From a virus, in IMG/VR virus record IMGVR_UViG_3300044638_002690, positions 1-20,424 of that record: a DNA stretch of 20,424 bases; one strand, given 5' to 3'. Shown in pieces: positions 10,297 to 19,158 of this stretch. Within the stretch, counting starts at the first letter, position 1. Each line of letters begins with the position of its first letter. Under the pieces are notes generated by a model that was not told the DNA's origin, searched no databases, and saw nothing but the letters and a program-made list of their open reading frames with translations. A program made the position numbers and the translations under genes.

Positions 10297-11808
10297 ATGG
10301 ATGAAAATGCAATAAAACTGGCTATGCAACTGGCTACGCCAGACGAAAAACGCCGCCTAACCCAGATGATTGAGGAGCTTAGACGCAGAGAATTGCGTGA
10401 GCAAGCTCAGAATGACTTTATGTCGTTTGTTAGATTTATCTGGGGAGACTTCGTAGACGGGGCGCATCACAAGCGAATAGCTAAGATTTTTGAGTCTGTT
10501 GCTTGCGGAGATCGTAAGCGGGTGATTATTAACTTAGCGCCGCGTCACACCAAATCGGAGTTTGCATCTTACCTTCTCCCTGCATGGCTACTGGGTAAAT
10601 ACCCCAAGAAAAAGATTATGCAGATTTCGAACACGTCAGAGCTTGCAGAGGGTTTTGGTCGTAAGGTGAGAAACCTTGTTGGGAGTGAGGAATATCGGGA
10701 GATATTTCCTGATGTAGAGCTTCGACAAGACTCGAAAGCGGCGGGACGCTGGAACACTAATCATGGCGGAGAATATTATGCAACAGGGGTGGGAGGAGCG
10801 CTGGCTGGTCGCGGTGCTGATTATGCAATTATTGACGATCCTCATACTGAATCGGAAGCTTTAGCAGCGCAGTCTAATCCTGCTATTTACGATAAGGTAT
10901 ATGAGTGGTACACGTCGGGCCCTCGTCAGCGTTTGCAACCTGGGGGGTCTATTATTTTAGTAATGACTCGTTGGTCAAAGCGTGACCTGACAGGGCAGAT
11001 TATTAATTCTGCTGCGAAAAACAACAGCACAGATATTTGGGATGTCATTGAGTTTCCCGCTATTTTGCCTTCAGGCAAATCACTATGGCCGGAGTATTGG
11101 AGCCTAGAAGCCCTCGACGCTGTTAAAGCAGAGATACCAAATGCCAAGTGGCAAGCACAGTACCAACAGAACCCAACGTCCGAAGAAGGGGCGTTAATTA
11201 AGCGTGAGTGGTGGCGCGAGTGGGAAAAAGAAGATCCACCCAAGAATATAGACTTTATTCTCATGTCATGGGATACCGCGTTTGAGAAGCATAATAAGGC
11301 AGATTACAGTGCTTTAACGGTGTGGGGCGTGTTTGAGTATGACGGTGATGATGGAGAGAAAAGACCCAATATTATTGTGCTTGACGCGGTAAAGAAACGT
11401 GTAGAATTCCCAGAACTTAAGCAGTGGGCGATTGAGGTGTACAGAGAGTGGAACCCAGATGGGGTGATTATTGAGAAAAGAGCATCAGGTGCTCCGCTTA
11501 TATATGAGCTTCGACGCATGGGCATACCAGTGCAAGAATATACACCCACGAAGGGTAATGATAAAATATCTCGAATAAACAGCATCGCGGACATATTTGC
11601 CTCTGGGTTTGTATGGGCGCCACAGACACGCTGGGCGGATGAGCTTATTGACGATGTAGCGTCTTTCCCTGCTGGTGAGCATGACGATTTGGTGGATACC
11701 GTGAGCCAAGCTATGCTACGCTTTAGACAAGGCGGCTTTGTCAGAACTTCAAGCGATGAGGAATATGAACAACAAAACTATTCGCGCAGACGTAGACCTT
11801 ACTATTAA
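10297..11808 (+). CDS. terL: Terminase large subunit (packaging ATPase-nuclease)
   Basis: This gene encodes 503 residues. The ATPase half has a terminase-type Walker A, APRHTKS (81-87), a Walker B, YAIIDD with the catalytic acidic pair (176-181), and the MTRW coupling motif (223-226). The nuclease half shows the RNase H-like acidic residues: D326 in LMSWDTAFE, E393 in VIIEKRASG, and the aspartates of EHDDLVDTV (463-464). Both halves are complete and the length is normal. The protein drives DNA into the procapsid at the portal and cuts the concatemer. It starts eight bases after the putative small subunit gene with only a weak AGG before the ATG, so coupling is likely. The portal gene follows 20 bases later. 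Confidence 0.95.
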   Translation: MDENAIKLAMQLATPDEKRRLTQMIEELRRRELREQAQNDFMSFVRFIWGDFVDGAHHKRIAKIFESVACGDRKRVIINLAPRHTKSEFASYLLPAWLLGKYPKKKIMQISNTSELAEGFGRKVRNLVGSEEYREIFPDVELRQDSKAAGRWNTNHGGEYYATGVGGALAGRGADYAIIDDPHTESEALAAQSNPAIYDKVYEWYTSGPRQRLQPGGSIILVMTRWSKRDLTGQIINSAAKNNSTDIWDVIEFPAILPSGKSLWPEYWSLEALDAVKAEIPNAKWQAQYQQNPTSEEGALIKREWWREWEKEDPPKNIDFILMSWDTAFEKHNKADYSALTVWGVFEYDGDDGEKRPNIIVLDAVKKRVEFPELKQWAIEVYREWNPDGVIIEKRASGAPLIYELRRMGIPVQEYTPTKGNDKISRINSIADIFASGFVWAPQTRWADELIDDVASFPAGEHDDLVDTVSQAMLRFRQGGFVRTSSDEEYEQQNYSRRRRPYY

Positions 11809-11828
11809 ACAACATTGAGGCATTAAAT

Positions 11829-14303
11829 ATGGCAATATCGCAACCCATGTCACCCTTTAACTTAGATGACGAAGACCAAGAACCTATTGAAATAGAGATT
11901 CAGGATATAGACCCAGAAACAGGTGAAGAGACCTATATGGCCTATAGTGAGGACACAGATATTGAAGAAGTGCCTGAGTTTGACGCTAACTTAGCGGAGT
12001 ATTTGGACGACGACTATCTTTTTTCACTGGCTAATGACCTTGTGCATGACTATGATAATGATAGAAATTCACGCAAAGACTGGGAAGATACGTACAAAGA
12101 CGGGTTAGATTTGCTTGGTCTTAAGTATGATGACCGTATGGAGCCTTGGCCTGGAGCTTGTGGTGTTAACCACCCGCTACTACTTGAAGCTGTTGTAAGG
12201 TTTCAAGCGGAGATGATTACCGAAACACTGCCAGCGGCAGGTCCTGTTTCAACAGAGATTTTTGGTAAGCAAACACCAGATAAACAAGCGGCGGCAGAGC
12301 GCGTAGCGGCTGATATGAACTATCAGATTATGAAGCGTATGCCTGAGTTTAGAAACGAGCAAGAGCGCACGTTTTGGGCGCAAGCACTGATTGGGTCAGC
12401 ATTTAAGAAGGTGTATTTTGATCCAACACTAGGGCGCCAAACCAGCGTGTTTATCCCAGCGGAAGACTTTGTGGTTTCTTATGGTACGTCTGACTTAGCG
12501 AGTTGCCCACGCGCGACTTATGTAATGCGTAAAAACCACAATGAACTACGTAAACTTCAGGTATCTGGGTTCTATAAAGACGTTGAGCTTGAGAAGCCAG
12601 CTAAGCACACTGAGAAAATTCAGGATGCAAAAGACAAAGAAGGGGGTTACTCGGCTATTTATGATGACCGCCATATCCTGCTTGAGATGATGGTAGACCT
12701 TGATTTAGAAGGGTTTGAAGACCTTGATGAGATGGGTGAGCCAACAGAAATTGCACTTCCATACGTTGTGACTATCGAGAAAAGTTCTATGGAAATCATA
12801 GGGATTCGCAGAAACTGGAAGGAAAGCGACGAGCTTAAAATTAAAAAACAGTATTATGTTCACTACCCTTACGTACCTGCTGATGGGTTCTATGGGTTTG
12901 GTTTAGTACAAATTATTGGCGGTTTTGCTAAAAGTGCGACCTCTATTATCCGTCAGTTGGTTGATGCAGGTACGTTGTCAAATCTTCCAGCAGGCTTTAA
13001 AACTCGCGGAATGCGAATCCTAGGCGATGATACCCCAATTTCTCCAGGGGAATTTAAAGATGTTGATATTCCATCAGGTGCGCTAAAAGACAATATTCTG
13101 CCTCTACCTTACAAAGAGCCGTCAGCGGTACTGTATCAACTATTGCAGACTGTGGTAGATGAAGGGCGGAGAATGGGGTCGGTAGCTGACCTTAAAGTAG
13201 CTGATATGAACGGGCAAACGCCTGTGGGTACAACGCTCGCTATCCTAGAGCGCACACTTAAAGTAATGTCAGCGGTGCAAAGTCGCGTGTATCACGCACT
13301 AGACCAAGAGCTAAAACTCCTTGCGGATATTATTAAAGACTCAGGTGACGAAGGCTACGACATCGTGTTCACCGACGATAAGCCCCACACTCGTGAAGAA
13401 GACTATGGTAACGTAGAGATTGTACCGACAAGTAACCCTAACGCCTCTACAATGGCGCAACGAGTCATGCAGTATCAAGCGGCAGTACAGCTAGCACAGC
13501 AGTCACCTCAGATATATGACATGGCAAACCTGCACAGTCAGATGCTCAAAGCGTTAGGCATCGAGAATGTAGAGACGCTTATCCCTGCTGGCAAAGAAGT
13601 TAAACCGATGGATCCTGTGTCAGAAAACATGAATTTGATGAAGGGAACTAAGGTAAAAGCCTTTATTTATCAAGATCATATGGCTCATATGACCATCCAT
13701 ACAAACCTGTTAAATGACCCAAAAATGGCGCAGGCGTTTCAAAATATGACCAATGGTCAGCAGATTCAAGCGGCTATTCAAGCTCACGTTATGGAGCATG
13801 CGGCGTTCCAGTATCGGTCAGAAATGGAGCAAATGATGGGTGTTGAGTTGCCTAAACCAGAGGAAGAAATTCCAGAAGATATGGAAGTTAAACTCAGTAA
13901 ATTACTTGCTGAAGCATCTGATATGCTACTTAAAAAAGATCAAAACGAAGCTCAACAACAGCAAGCACAGCAACAAGCACAAGACCCTGTTATTCAAATG
14001 CAGCAGAAAGAGCTTGAGCTTAAAGAGATAGAAGTTAAAGGCAAACTCGACATTGAACAGAAAAAGATTGATCTACAAGAGCGCGTAGCAGTCCTTAACG
14101 CAAGTGCTAAAGGCGACGAACTCGCCGCTAAACACGCTATCAATTTGATGGGCGCAGAGCAAGCTATGGAGCAGATGCAAATGGCTCAAGCGGTTAAAGA
14201 GCAACAACTTGCAATGCAGCAGCAACAGCAAGAGCAAGCTCAACAGGCAGCGCAGCAACAAGCCATGCAAGCGCAACAACAGCCTAGTGGACAACCTCAA
14301 TGA
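11829..14303 (+). CDS. Portal protein, P22-like size, with Gln-rich tail
   Basis: This gene encodes 824 residues. The acidic N-terminus leads into a portal core recognisable by DWEDTYKDGLDLLGLKY, EPWPGACGVNHPLLLEA, FQAEMITETLPAAGPV and VPADGFYGFGLVQIIG. The size is near that of P22-type portals (about 725) rather than the ~500 residues of lambda or HK97 types, so a short-tailed virion is plausible. Residues ~690-824 form a long Gln/Glu coiled coil ending in a QQQ-rich tail, resembling the C-terminal barrel helix of P22 portal. Twelve copies would form the vertex ring through which DNA passes. TGAGG lies before the ATG. The stop overlaps the start of the next gene (ATGA). Confidence 0.9.
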   Translation: MAISQPMSPFNLDDEDQEPIEIEIQDIDPETGEETYMAYSEDTDIEEVPEFDANLAEYLDDDYLFSLANDLVHDYDNDRNSRKDWEDTYKDGLDLLGLKYDDRMEPWPGACGVNHPLLLEAVVRFQAEMITETLPAAGPVSTEIFGKQTPDKQAAAERVAADMNYQIMKRMPEFRNEQERTFWAQALIGSAFKKVYFDPTLGRQTSVFIPAEDFVVSYGTSDLASCPRATYVMRKNHNELRKLQVSGFYKDVELEKPAKHTEKIQDAKDKEGGYSAIYDDRHILLEMMVDLDLEGFEDLDEMGEPTEIALPYVVTIEKSSMEIIGIRRNWKESDELKIKKQYYVHYPYVPADGFYGFGLVQIIGGFAKSATSIIRQLVDAGTLSNLPAGFKTRGMRILGDDTPISPGEFKDVDIPSGALKDNILPLPYKEPSAVLYQLLQTVVDEGRRMGSVADLKVADMNGQTPVGTTLAILERTLKVMSAVQSRVYHALDQELKLLADIIKDSGDEGYDIVFTDDKPHTREEDYGNVEIVPTSNPNASTMAQRVMQYQAAVQLAQQSPQIYDMANLHSQMLKALGIENVETLIPAGKEVKPMDPVSENMNLMKGTKVKAFIYQDHMAHMTIHTNLLNDPKMAQAFQNMTNGQQIQAAIQAHVMEHAAFQYRSEMEQMMGVELPKPEEEIPEDMEVKLSKLLAEASDMLLKKDQNEAQQQQAQQQAQDPVIQMQQKELELKEIEVKGKLDIEQKKIDLQERVAVLNASAKGDELAAKHAINLMGAEQAMEQMQMAQAVKEQQLAMQQQQQEQAQQAAQQQAMQAQQQPSGQPQ

Positions 14304-14503
14304 AGGCATTCAATTTTGATGACTGGTTCACAAAAGAGATAAACGAACAGATCGCCAGCCGCAGAGATGCGCTGGCTACTGCCAACGGTATAAAAGATTT
14401 CGCTGACTATCAGCAAATCGTGGGTGTACTTTCGGGGCTTACACTCGCGCTTAATACGTATAAAAGCCTCGCTAAAAAACAGATGGAGTACGACGATGAG
14501 TAG
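14300..14503 (+). CDS. Small conserved phage protein after portal
   Basis: This gene encodes 67 residues: MKAFNFDDWF, then EINEQIASRRDALATANGIK, a helical ADYQQIVGVLSGLTLALNTYKSL and an acidic end. It overlaps the portal stop by four bases (ATGA) and the next start by eight, so it is tightly coupled on both sides. Similar small helical proteins often lie between portal and capsid-assembly genes in related podovirus-like genomes; the function is not known. There is no membrane segment. Confidence 0.78.
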   Translation: MKAFNFDDWFTKEINEQIASRRDALATANGIKDFADYQQIVGVLSGLTLALNTYKSLAKKQMEYDDE

Positions 14504-14888
14504 TATTGACGCAATTGACAAGGAAGCTACAGAAGATCAGTTAGAAAAACTAATTGAGATGCTGCCCGACCCAGTGGGTCCAAAAATCCTTATTATCACA
14601 CCAACGATTGAAGAAAAAACAACAGGTGGGATTATTAAGCCAACAAGTGCGCTTCAGAAAGAAGAAGTCGCATCAACTATCGGTATGGTAGTAAAAATTG
14701 GTCCTGACGCATATCAAGACAAAGTGCGTTTTCCAAACGGAGCTTGGTGCAAAGTAGGTGATTTTGTGATTACTCGTGCTTATTCAGGTACTCGCGGTAA
14801 GGTAATGGGTAAAGAGTTTCGCATTGTATATGACGACCAAGTAGACGGTGTAGCAACCACTGTTGAAGGTTTTGGTAGAGCTTACTAG
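14496..14888 (+). CDS. GroES-like co-chaperonin (Cpn10 fold)
   Basis: This gene encodes 130 residues from the ATG at 14496, which has GGAG seven bases upstream; the open frame continues further upstream without a start of similar quality. The GroES pattern is clear: PDPVGPKILIITPTIEEKTT, GGIIKPTSALQKEE (the mobile-loop area that contacts GroEL), STIGMVVKIGPDAY, then KVGDFVITRAYSGT and FRIVYDDQVDGV. It is about 30 residues longer than cellular GroES, with an extra N-terminal helix and a short tail. Phage co-chaperonins such as T4 gp31 adapt host GroEL to fold the major capsid protein, and the location between portal and scaffold supports the same role. I see no GroEL gene in the window. Confidence 0.88.
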   Translation: MSSIDAIDKEATEDQLEKLIEMLPDPVGPKILIITPTIEEKTTGGIIKPTSALQKEEVASTIGMVVKIGPDAYQDKVRFPNGAWCKVGDFVITRAYSGTRGKVMGKEFRIVYDDQVDGVATTVEGFGRAY

Positions 14889-14896
14889 GAGGAATT

Positions 14897-15778
14897 ATGG
14901 AACATTTAAATGAAGAAGTTGATGTATTAGATAACGACAGCGATATTGATATTGAAATAGAAGACGATACTCCTGAGGAAGATCGAGGCAGAGAGCCGCT
15001 AGCAAATGCGGAAGAAGTCAGCGATGACGAGTTAAGTCAGTATTCGACTAAAGTCCAAAAAAGAATTAACGAAGTAAACCGTAAATATCATGACGAGCGT
15101 CGCGCAAAAGAAGCCATTGCGCGTCAAAGTGCAGAGGCAGTTAACTATGCTAAAGCTGTCCTTGAAGAAAATAATCGGTTAAAAGAAACACTCACATGGG
15201 GTGAAAAAGCTCTGATCGAGCAAGCGCAACAAAAGCTTGTATATGATACGGTTATAGCAGAAGCACAGTATAAAAGAGCATATGAAGACAATGACTCTGA
15301 AGCGCTTGTTATGGCACAAAGAGAACTTTACCGAGTACAGACTGAGGCAGACCAATTAAAAAATTATCGCCCAGCGCAACAAAACTTGCAATCACCCCAA
15401 GTTCCTGCTTATACTGAGTACCAACAACCAGTAGAAAAACCACGCGATCCAAAGGCTGAAACGTGGGCAGCCAAAAATTCATGGTTTGGTCAAGATAGAG
15501 AAATGACCAATTTAGCCTATGCGGTACATGAAAATCTGGTTAACGCAGGAGTAAACCCTACAACCGACCCCGATTATTATGTGCAAATAGATAAACGGAT
15601 GAGAGAGGTTTTTCCAGATAGATTCAAGGGGGCTACGCGAAACGGGACCGTTGTAGCGCCAGCGTCAAGAACGACGCCCTCTAAAAAAGTCACGCTTTCA
15701 TCTACGCAAGTAGCCATCGCAAAACGCTTGGGCGTGTCCTTACAGGACTACGCAAGACAAGTCGCCAAATTACAATGA
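14897..15778 (+). CDS. Scaffold-like capsid assembly protein
   Basis: This gene encodes 293 residues. A very acidic N-terminus (DNDSDIDIEIEDDTPEED) leads into a long coiled coil (residues ~45-150, many Ala, Glu, Gln and Lys), a Pro/Gln linker, and a C-terminal basic helix (SSTQVAIAKRLGVSLQDYAR) of the kind scaffolding proteins use to grip the capsid shell. The location between the co-chaperonin and the capsid genes fits. A strong AGGAGG lies five bases before the ATG. Scaffold sequences vary widely, so the call rests on architecture and position; a minor internal head protein is the alternative. Confidence 0.75.
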   Translation: MEHLNEEVDVLDNDSDIDIEIEDDTPEEDRGREPLANAEEVSDDELSQYSTKVQKRINEVNRKYHDERRAKEAIARQSAEAVNYAKAVLEENNRLKETLTWGEKALIEQAQQKLVYDTVIAEAQYKRAYEDNDSEALVMAQRELYRVQTEADQLKNYRPAQQNLQSPQVPAYTEYQQPVEKPRDPKAETWAAKNSWFGQDREMTNLAYAVHENLVNAGVNPTTDPDYYVQIDKRMREVFPDRFKGATRNGTVVAPASRTTPSKKVTLSSTQVAIAKRLGVSLQDYARQVAKLQ

Positions 15779-15788
15779 GGATTACCAA

Positions 15789-16247
15789 ATGACTGAGCCA
15801 CGAAATAGACAACAAGAAACTCGCCAACAAACAGAACGTGCGGCGGCTACATGGAAGCCAGCAAATGACTTACCAGAGCCAACGCCACAACCAGGTTGGG
15901 TTTTCCGATGGATTCGTACTTCGTATTTGAATAATCCAGACCACAAAAATGTTAGCACTACCAAACGCGAAGGATGGGTTCCATGCTCCGCGAAAGACCA
16001 CCCCGAGATTGATATGACATTTGATACTCGCTCGGCTGGAGGTTCTGGCAATGAAAACATCGAACTTGGTGGACTCATGCTGTGTAAAATGCCTGTTGAG
16101 GTTGCAGAGCAACGAAATGCTTATTTCAACAACATGACACGCGCACAAACTGATTCCGTAGATCACAACGCAATGAGAGAAAGCGACCCAAGAATGCCTA
16201 AATTCACGGATCGTAACTCGAAAGTAACTTTTGGCAGCGGTAGATAA
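15789..16247 (+). CDS. Conserved structural-module protein, unknown function
   Basis: This gene encodes 152 residues. The Gln/Arg/Glu-rich N-terminus (RNRQQETRQQTERAA) is followed by a compact domain with WKPANDLPEPTPQPGWVFRWI and GWVPCSAKDHP, then GGLMLCKMPVEVAEQRNAYF and a polar tail. The last part (EVAEQRNAYFNNMTRAQTDS) looks like a helix for subunit contacts. Similar proteins lie next to capsid genes in related phages, but I cannot assign a role. GAGG stands eight bases before the ATG. It begins ten bases after the scaffold-like gene. Confidence 0.75.
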   Translation: MTEPRNRQQETRQQTERAAATWKPANDLPEPTPQPGWVFRWIRTSYLNNPDHKNVSTTKREGWVPCSAKDHPEIDMTFDTRSAGGSGNENIELGGLMLCKMPVEVAEQRNAYFNNMTRAQTDSVDHNAMRESDPRMPKFTDRNSKVTFGSGR

Positions 16248-16279
16248 AATGCCGCTATCGTCCTTATTTGGAGGAAATT

Positions 16280-16903
16280 ATGGCTGTAGGAATCCAAGGA
16301 TTCAATCCAGTTAACTTGATCGGTGGTCAAGTTTACGCTGGCGCGGTACGTCAATTACCTATTGCTTCTGCTTATGCGGAAAACATTGGCTTTGGCGATT
16401 TAGTGGGTATTTCTGGTGGTTATATTGTTCGCGTAAACGCTTCTGGCTCTAACGTAACACAAAGCACTTTTCCAACCGTTAAACCTGTAGGTATCTTCTT
16501 AGGCTGTAGCTTTACAGACCCTAACTTAAAATACTTCGTTAACAAACAATTCTGGCCAACAGGCACTGTAGCATCTGATGCTATGGCACTTGTCTGCGAA
16601 GACCCAGAAGCAGTGTTAAAAATTACCTTAACTAACGCAGGTACAGCCTATACTTCTAGTGCTGCTACTGTTGCCGCAGTAGGTAAAAACATTGGTTACT
16701 ACCAACCAGCAGTACCAATGAGCACCTCAACTGGAAACAGTTTGGTATCAGCTAACTTTGCTGTTGCAGCAACTACAGCGACGCTACCATTCCGTATTGT
16801 TGATTTAGTAAAAGACACAGCGCTTCCTGATGGTACATTTGTAGAAGCATTAGTCACCTACCAGTTAGGTGTTCATTTCTATCGTCAAACTACAGGAGCT
16901 TAA
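16280..16903 (+). CDS. Putative capsid decoration or head structural protein
   Basis: This gene encodes 207 residues from the ATG at 16280, with GGAGG five bases upstream; a TTG four codons earlier would place the Shine-Dalgarno inside the gene. The protein is Gly/Ala/Thr/Ser-rich and beta-strand-like throughout (YAENIGFGDLVGISGGYIV, KPVGIFLGCSFTDP, TLPFRIVDLVKDTALPDG) with few charges, typical of a capsid-surface or minor head protein. It ends three bases before the major capsid gene, so the two are probably made together. No enzyme motif is visible. Confidence 0.7.
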   Translation: MAVGIQGFNPVNLIGGQVYAGAVRQLPIASAYAENIGFGDLVGISGGYIVRVNASGSNVTQSTFPTVKPVGIFLGCSFTDPNLKYFVNKQFWPTGTVASDAMALVCEDPEAVLKITLTNAGTAYTSSAATVAAVGKNIGYYQPAVPMSTSTGNSLVSANFAVAATTATLPFRIVDLVKDTALPDGTFVEALVTYQLGVHFYRQTTGA

Positions 16904-16906
16904 TCA

Positions 16907-17842
16907 ATGGCTGCTATTTCTAGATCCCAACAGATAAAAGAACTCATTCCTGGGCTGAACGCCTTATTTGGTAATGAGTACGCGCGTTATGGTGAAGAGC
17001 ACAAAGAAATCTTTGAGATTGAAAGTTCTGATCGTTCATTCGAAGAAGAATTAAAACTCGCTGGTTTTGGCGCTGCGCCAACCAAAAACGAAGGCCAAGC
17101 AATGTCTTACGACACTGCGCAAGAAGCATGGTCAACACGCTATACCCACGAAACTATTGCTTATGGTTTTGCTATCACTGAAGAAGCGATGGAAGATAAC
17201 TTGTATGACTCATTGTCAGCTCGTTATACCAAAGACTTAGCTCGTGGTATGGCATACACAAAACAAGTTAAAGCGGCTAATATCTTAAACAACGGCTTTA
17301 ACCAAAACTACTTAGGTGGTGATGGTGTATCATTGTTTGGTACTAACGGCTCAGGCACTGTAACTAACCATCCGTTAATCAACGGCTCAACTGTTAGTAA
17401 CCGTCCTGCTACAGCAGCAGATTTAAACGAAACTTCACTTGAAGCGGCTGTTATTCAAATCGCTGGCTGGACTGACGAACGTGGTCTTTTGATTGCAGCT
17501 AAACCTAAAAAATTAGTTATCCCTCCTTCACTTCAATTCGTTGCAACTCGTTTGCTTGAAACTGAATTACGGGTTGGTACAACTGATAATGACGTTAACG
17601 CACTCAAAAACAACGGCGCGATTCCAGAAGGCTATACACTCAATCACTGGTTAACCGACAATAACGGTTGGTTCTTGTTGACTGACGTGCCAAATGGCTT
17701 GAAACATTTCATTAGAACTCCGTTATCTACTTCTACCGACGGTGACTTCGACACTGGGAACTTACGTTTCCGTGCTCGTGAACGTTACTCTTTTGGGTTC
17801 TCAGATCCATTAGGTGTGTACGGTTCACCAGGTACAAGCTAA
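16907..17842 (+). CDS. Major capsid protein (Mu gpT / HK97-like)
   Basis: This gene encodes 311 residues. The pattern GLNALFGNEYARYGEEHKEI, FEEELKLAGFGAAPTKNEGQ, YAFGITEEA-like text (YGFAITEEAMEDNLYDSL), LARGMAYTKQVKAANILNNG and KKLVIPPSLQFVATRLL matches Mu gpT-type major head subunits of the HK97 fold. The end (RFRARERYSFGFSDPLGVYG) fits the P-domain strand region. AGGAG lies eight bases before the ATG. Codon choice is clearly more regular here (frequent AAC, GGT and CGT), as expected for the most abundant virion protein. A strong terminator follows 27 bases after the stop. Confidence 0.88.
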   Translation: MAAISRSQQIKELIPGLNALFGNEYARYGEEHKEIFEIESSDRSFEEELKLAGFGAAPTKNEGQAMSYDTAQEAWSTRYTHETIAYGFAITEEAMEDNLYDSLSARYTKDLARGMAYTKQVKAANILNNGFNQNYLGGDGVSLFGTNGSGTVTNHPLINGSTVSNRPATAADLNETSLEAAVIQIAGWTDERGLLIAAKPKKLVIPPSLQFVATRLLETELRVGTTDNDVNALKNNGAIPEGYTLNHWLTDNNGWFLLTDVPNGLKHFIRTPLSTSTDGDFDTGNLRFRARERYSFGFSDPLGVYGSPGTS

Positions 17843-17868
17843 GTAAAATCAAGCACTTACGTGTTTAT

Positions 17869-17897
17869 GGAAGCCCCCTTTACGGGGGTTTCTTTTT
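17869..17897 (+). terminator. Strong intrinsic terminator after the capsid gene
   Basis: GAAGCCCCC pairs with GGGGGTTTC (one G-T wobble) around TTTAC, followed by a run of five T. It would limit readthrough from the highly expressed capsid gene. Confidence 0.9.
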
Positions 17898-17907
17898 GTG
17901 ATATGAT
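17879..17907 (+). promoter_or_regulatory. Probable promoter of the HNH gene, overlapping the terminator
   Basis: TTTACG (17879-17884), 17-bp spacer, TATGAT (17902-17907) with an extended TGA just before it. It overlaps the right half of the capsid terminator, which would let the inserted HNH gene be expressed on its own. Confidence 0.5.
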
Positions 17908-17939
17908 TTCCCGTGTCAAATCACATATCGGAGAAAAGC

Positions 17940-18509
17940 ATGGAATATCCAGCTACAAGAGAAGAAGCAAAACGTACAGGCGCTAAATTTTATTTCACAG
18001 GTAAACCTTGTACACGCGGGCACGTAGCACCACGCAAAACAAAAGGATGTTGTACTGAGTGCATGAGAGAGGATTGGGTTACTGACAATGAGCGCCGTAA
18101 AGCGTTACCCAAATCAGAAGCATCAAAAGCCGCAGGTAAACGGTACTATGAAAGAAACAAAGATTTAGTCAAAGCTAAAGCTGCTGCTAGACCCAGCGAA
18201 GAAAAAAGAAAACATAGAAACAACCACAAGCGAGAAAATCCAGAAGTGTATAGAGTATTAGGTAACGCTCGTAGACGCAGGCACCGCGAAGCTACCCCTG
18301 CATGGTTAACAAAAGAGCAGAGAGAAGATATAAAACAGCTCTATACAGAAGCACAAAAGATAACAAAATTAACAGGTGTTCGGTATGAAGTAGACCATAT
18401 AATCCCGCTAATAAATGACATTGTATGTGGGCTGCATGTGCCTTGGAATCTGCAAGTAATTCCTAAAACAGACAACCTCAAAAAGGCAAATAAAATAGCT
18501 TGCGCATAA
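17940..18509 (+). CDS. HNH homing endonuclease
   Basis: This gene encodes 189 residues. The N-terminus holds a zinc-finger-like arrangement, C24, H28, C38 and C41, in KPCTRGHVAP and GCCTECMRED. The middle is a long basic region of NUMOD-like 'KRYYERNKD' repeats. The C-terminus is a full HNH core: VDHIIPL (D152-H153), CGLHVPWNLQVIP (N170), then N179 and N184-K185. Such enzymes cut DNA and promote their own copying into alleles lacking them. The gene has its own promoter and lies between the capsid terminator and the next virion gene, flanked by near-identical 16-bp sequences. The ATG at 17940 has GGAG seven bases upstream; a GTG at 17913 is a weaker option. Confidence 0.9.
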   Translation: MEYPATREEAKRTGAKFYFTGKPCTRGHVAPRKTKGCCTECMREDWVTDNERRKALPKSEASKAAGKRYYERNKDLVKAKAAARPSEEKRKHRNNHKRENPEVYRVLGNARRRRHREATPAWLTKEQREDIKQLYTEAQKITKLTGVRYEVDHIIPLINDIVCGLHVPWNLQVIPKTDNLKKANKIACA

Positions 18510-18620
18510 GCAGTGTAATTGGTACTATCACCCCCAAATCTAGGAACTTAATTATTTGCGCAGATTGACCTAGCAAGCTTTACACAAGACTGCGTATCTT
18601 ACGTGTATTTGGAGATTAAA

Positions 18621-19112
18621 ATGGGTTTAGCATCACACTTTGGTCCTTGGAGACTTGGAACCGTATCTAACACAACTGGCACAACTGCTGGTACTATCAA
18701 CAATATGGGCGTCACTGAGGTCACTCAAACTATTACCCTACCTTTCGCGTCAATCAATAGTTCGCTTACTGGTACTGCGTTTGTGCTTCCAGCAGGGGCA
18801 ATGATTACGTATTTTAAATACTACGTTACAGCCACATTTAGTGGTGCAACAACAGTCAAGTTAAGTATTGGTGCTACTGACGTTACAGCTGCTACTACTG
18901 TTACAGGTCCCGCTGCTCCAGCTAATATGACAGCTGCAACTGCCGCTGATGCTGTAACATCTTTGTTTAATAATGTCGGTACTACAGATGCGATTGTTAC
19001 TTATACAGCTACTAAAGCAGCAACTTTAACTACGGGGTCTGTGACGCTTCAAGTTACGTATACTGTTCGCTTGTCTGACGGTACTTATAACCCAACATCG
19101 CAAACTGCGTAA
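18621..19112 (+). CDS. Putative virion protein, beta-rich
   Basis: This gene encodes 163 residues from the ATG at 18621, with GGAG six bases upstream; an in-frame GTG at 18603 is less likely. The protein is Thr/Ala/Gly/Val-rich with regular short strands (TEVTQTITLPFASINSSLTG, ITYFKYYVTATFSGATTVKL, SVTLQVTYTVRLSDGTYNP) and hardly any Lys or Cys, the usual look of a phage tail-tip, fibre-attachment or decoration protein. No family name can be given. It is followed at once by a terminator, so it forms the end of a short transcription unit. Confidence 0.68.
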   Translation: MGLASHFGPWRLGTVSNTTGTTAGTINNMGVTEVTQTITLPFASINSSLTGTAFVLPAGAMITYFKYYVTATFSGATTVKLSIGATDVTAATTVTGPAAPANMTAATAADAVTSLFNNVGTTDAIVTYTATKAATLTTGSVTLQVTYTVRLSDGTYNPTSQTA

Positions 19113-19120
19113 TTAGTCAT

Positions 19121-19142
19121 GGGGAGGTACGCCTCCCCTTTT
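19121..19142 (+). terminator. Strong intrinsic terminator
   Basis: GGGGAGG pairs perfectly with CCTCCCC around a TACG tetraloop, followed by TTTT. It lies eight bases after the stop of 18621-19112. Confidence 0.9.
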
Positions 19143-19158
19143 ACTTAGGAGATTAATT

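Noticed and set aside
15782-16354. Minus-strand open frames opposite the capsid-region genes
   Set aside because: They lie opposite well-supported plus-strand genes with strong Shine-Dalgarno sites and show no recognisable protein pattern.
18510-18620. Promoter between the HNH gene and the next virion gene
   Set aside because: A TTGACC and a TTTACA are present but neither has a -10 box at acceptable spacing.
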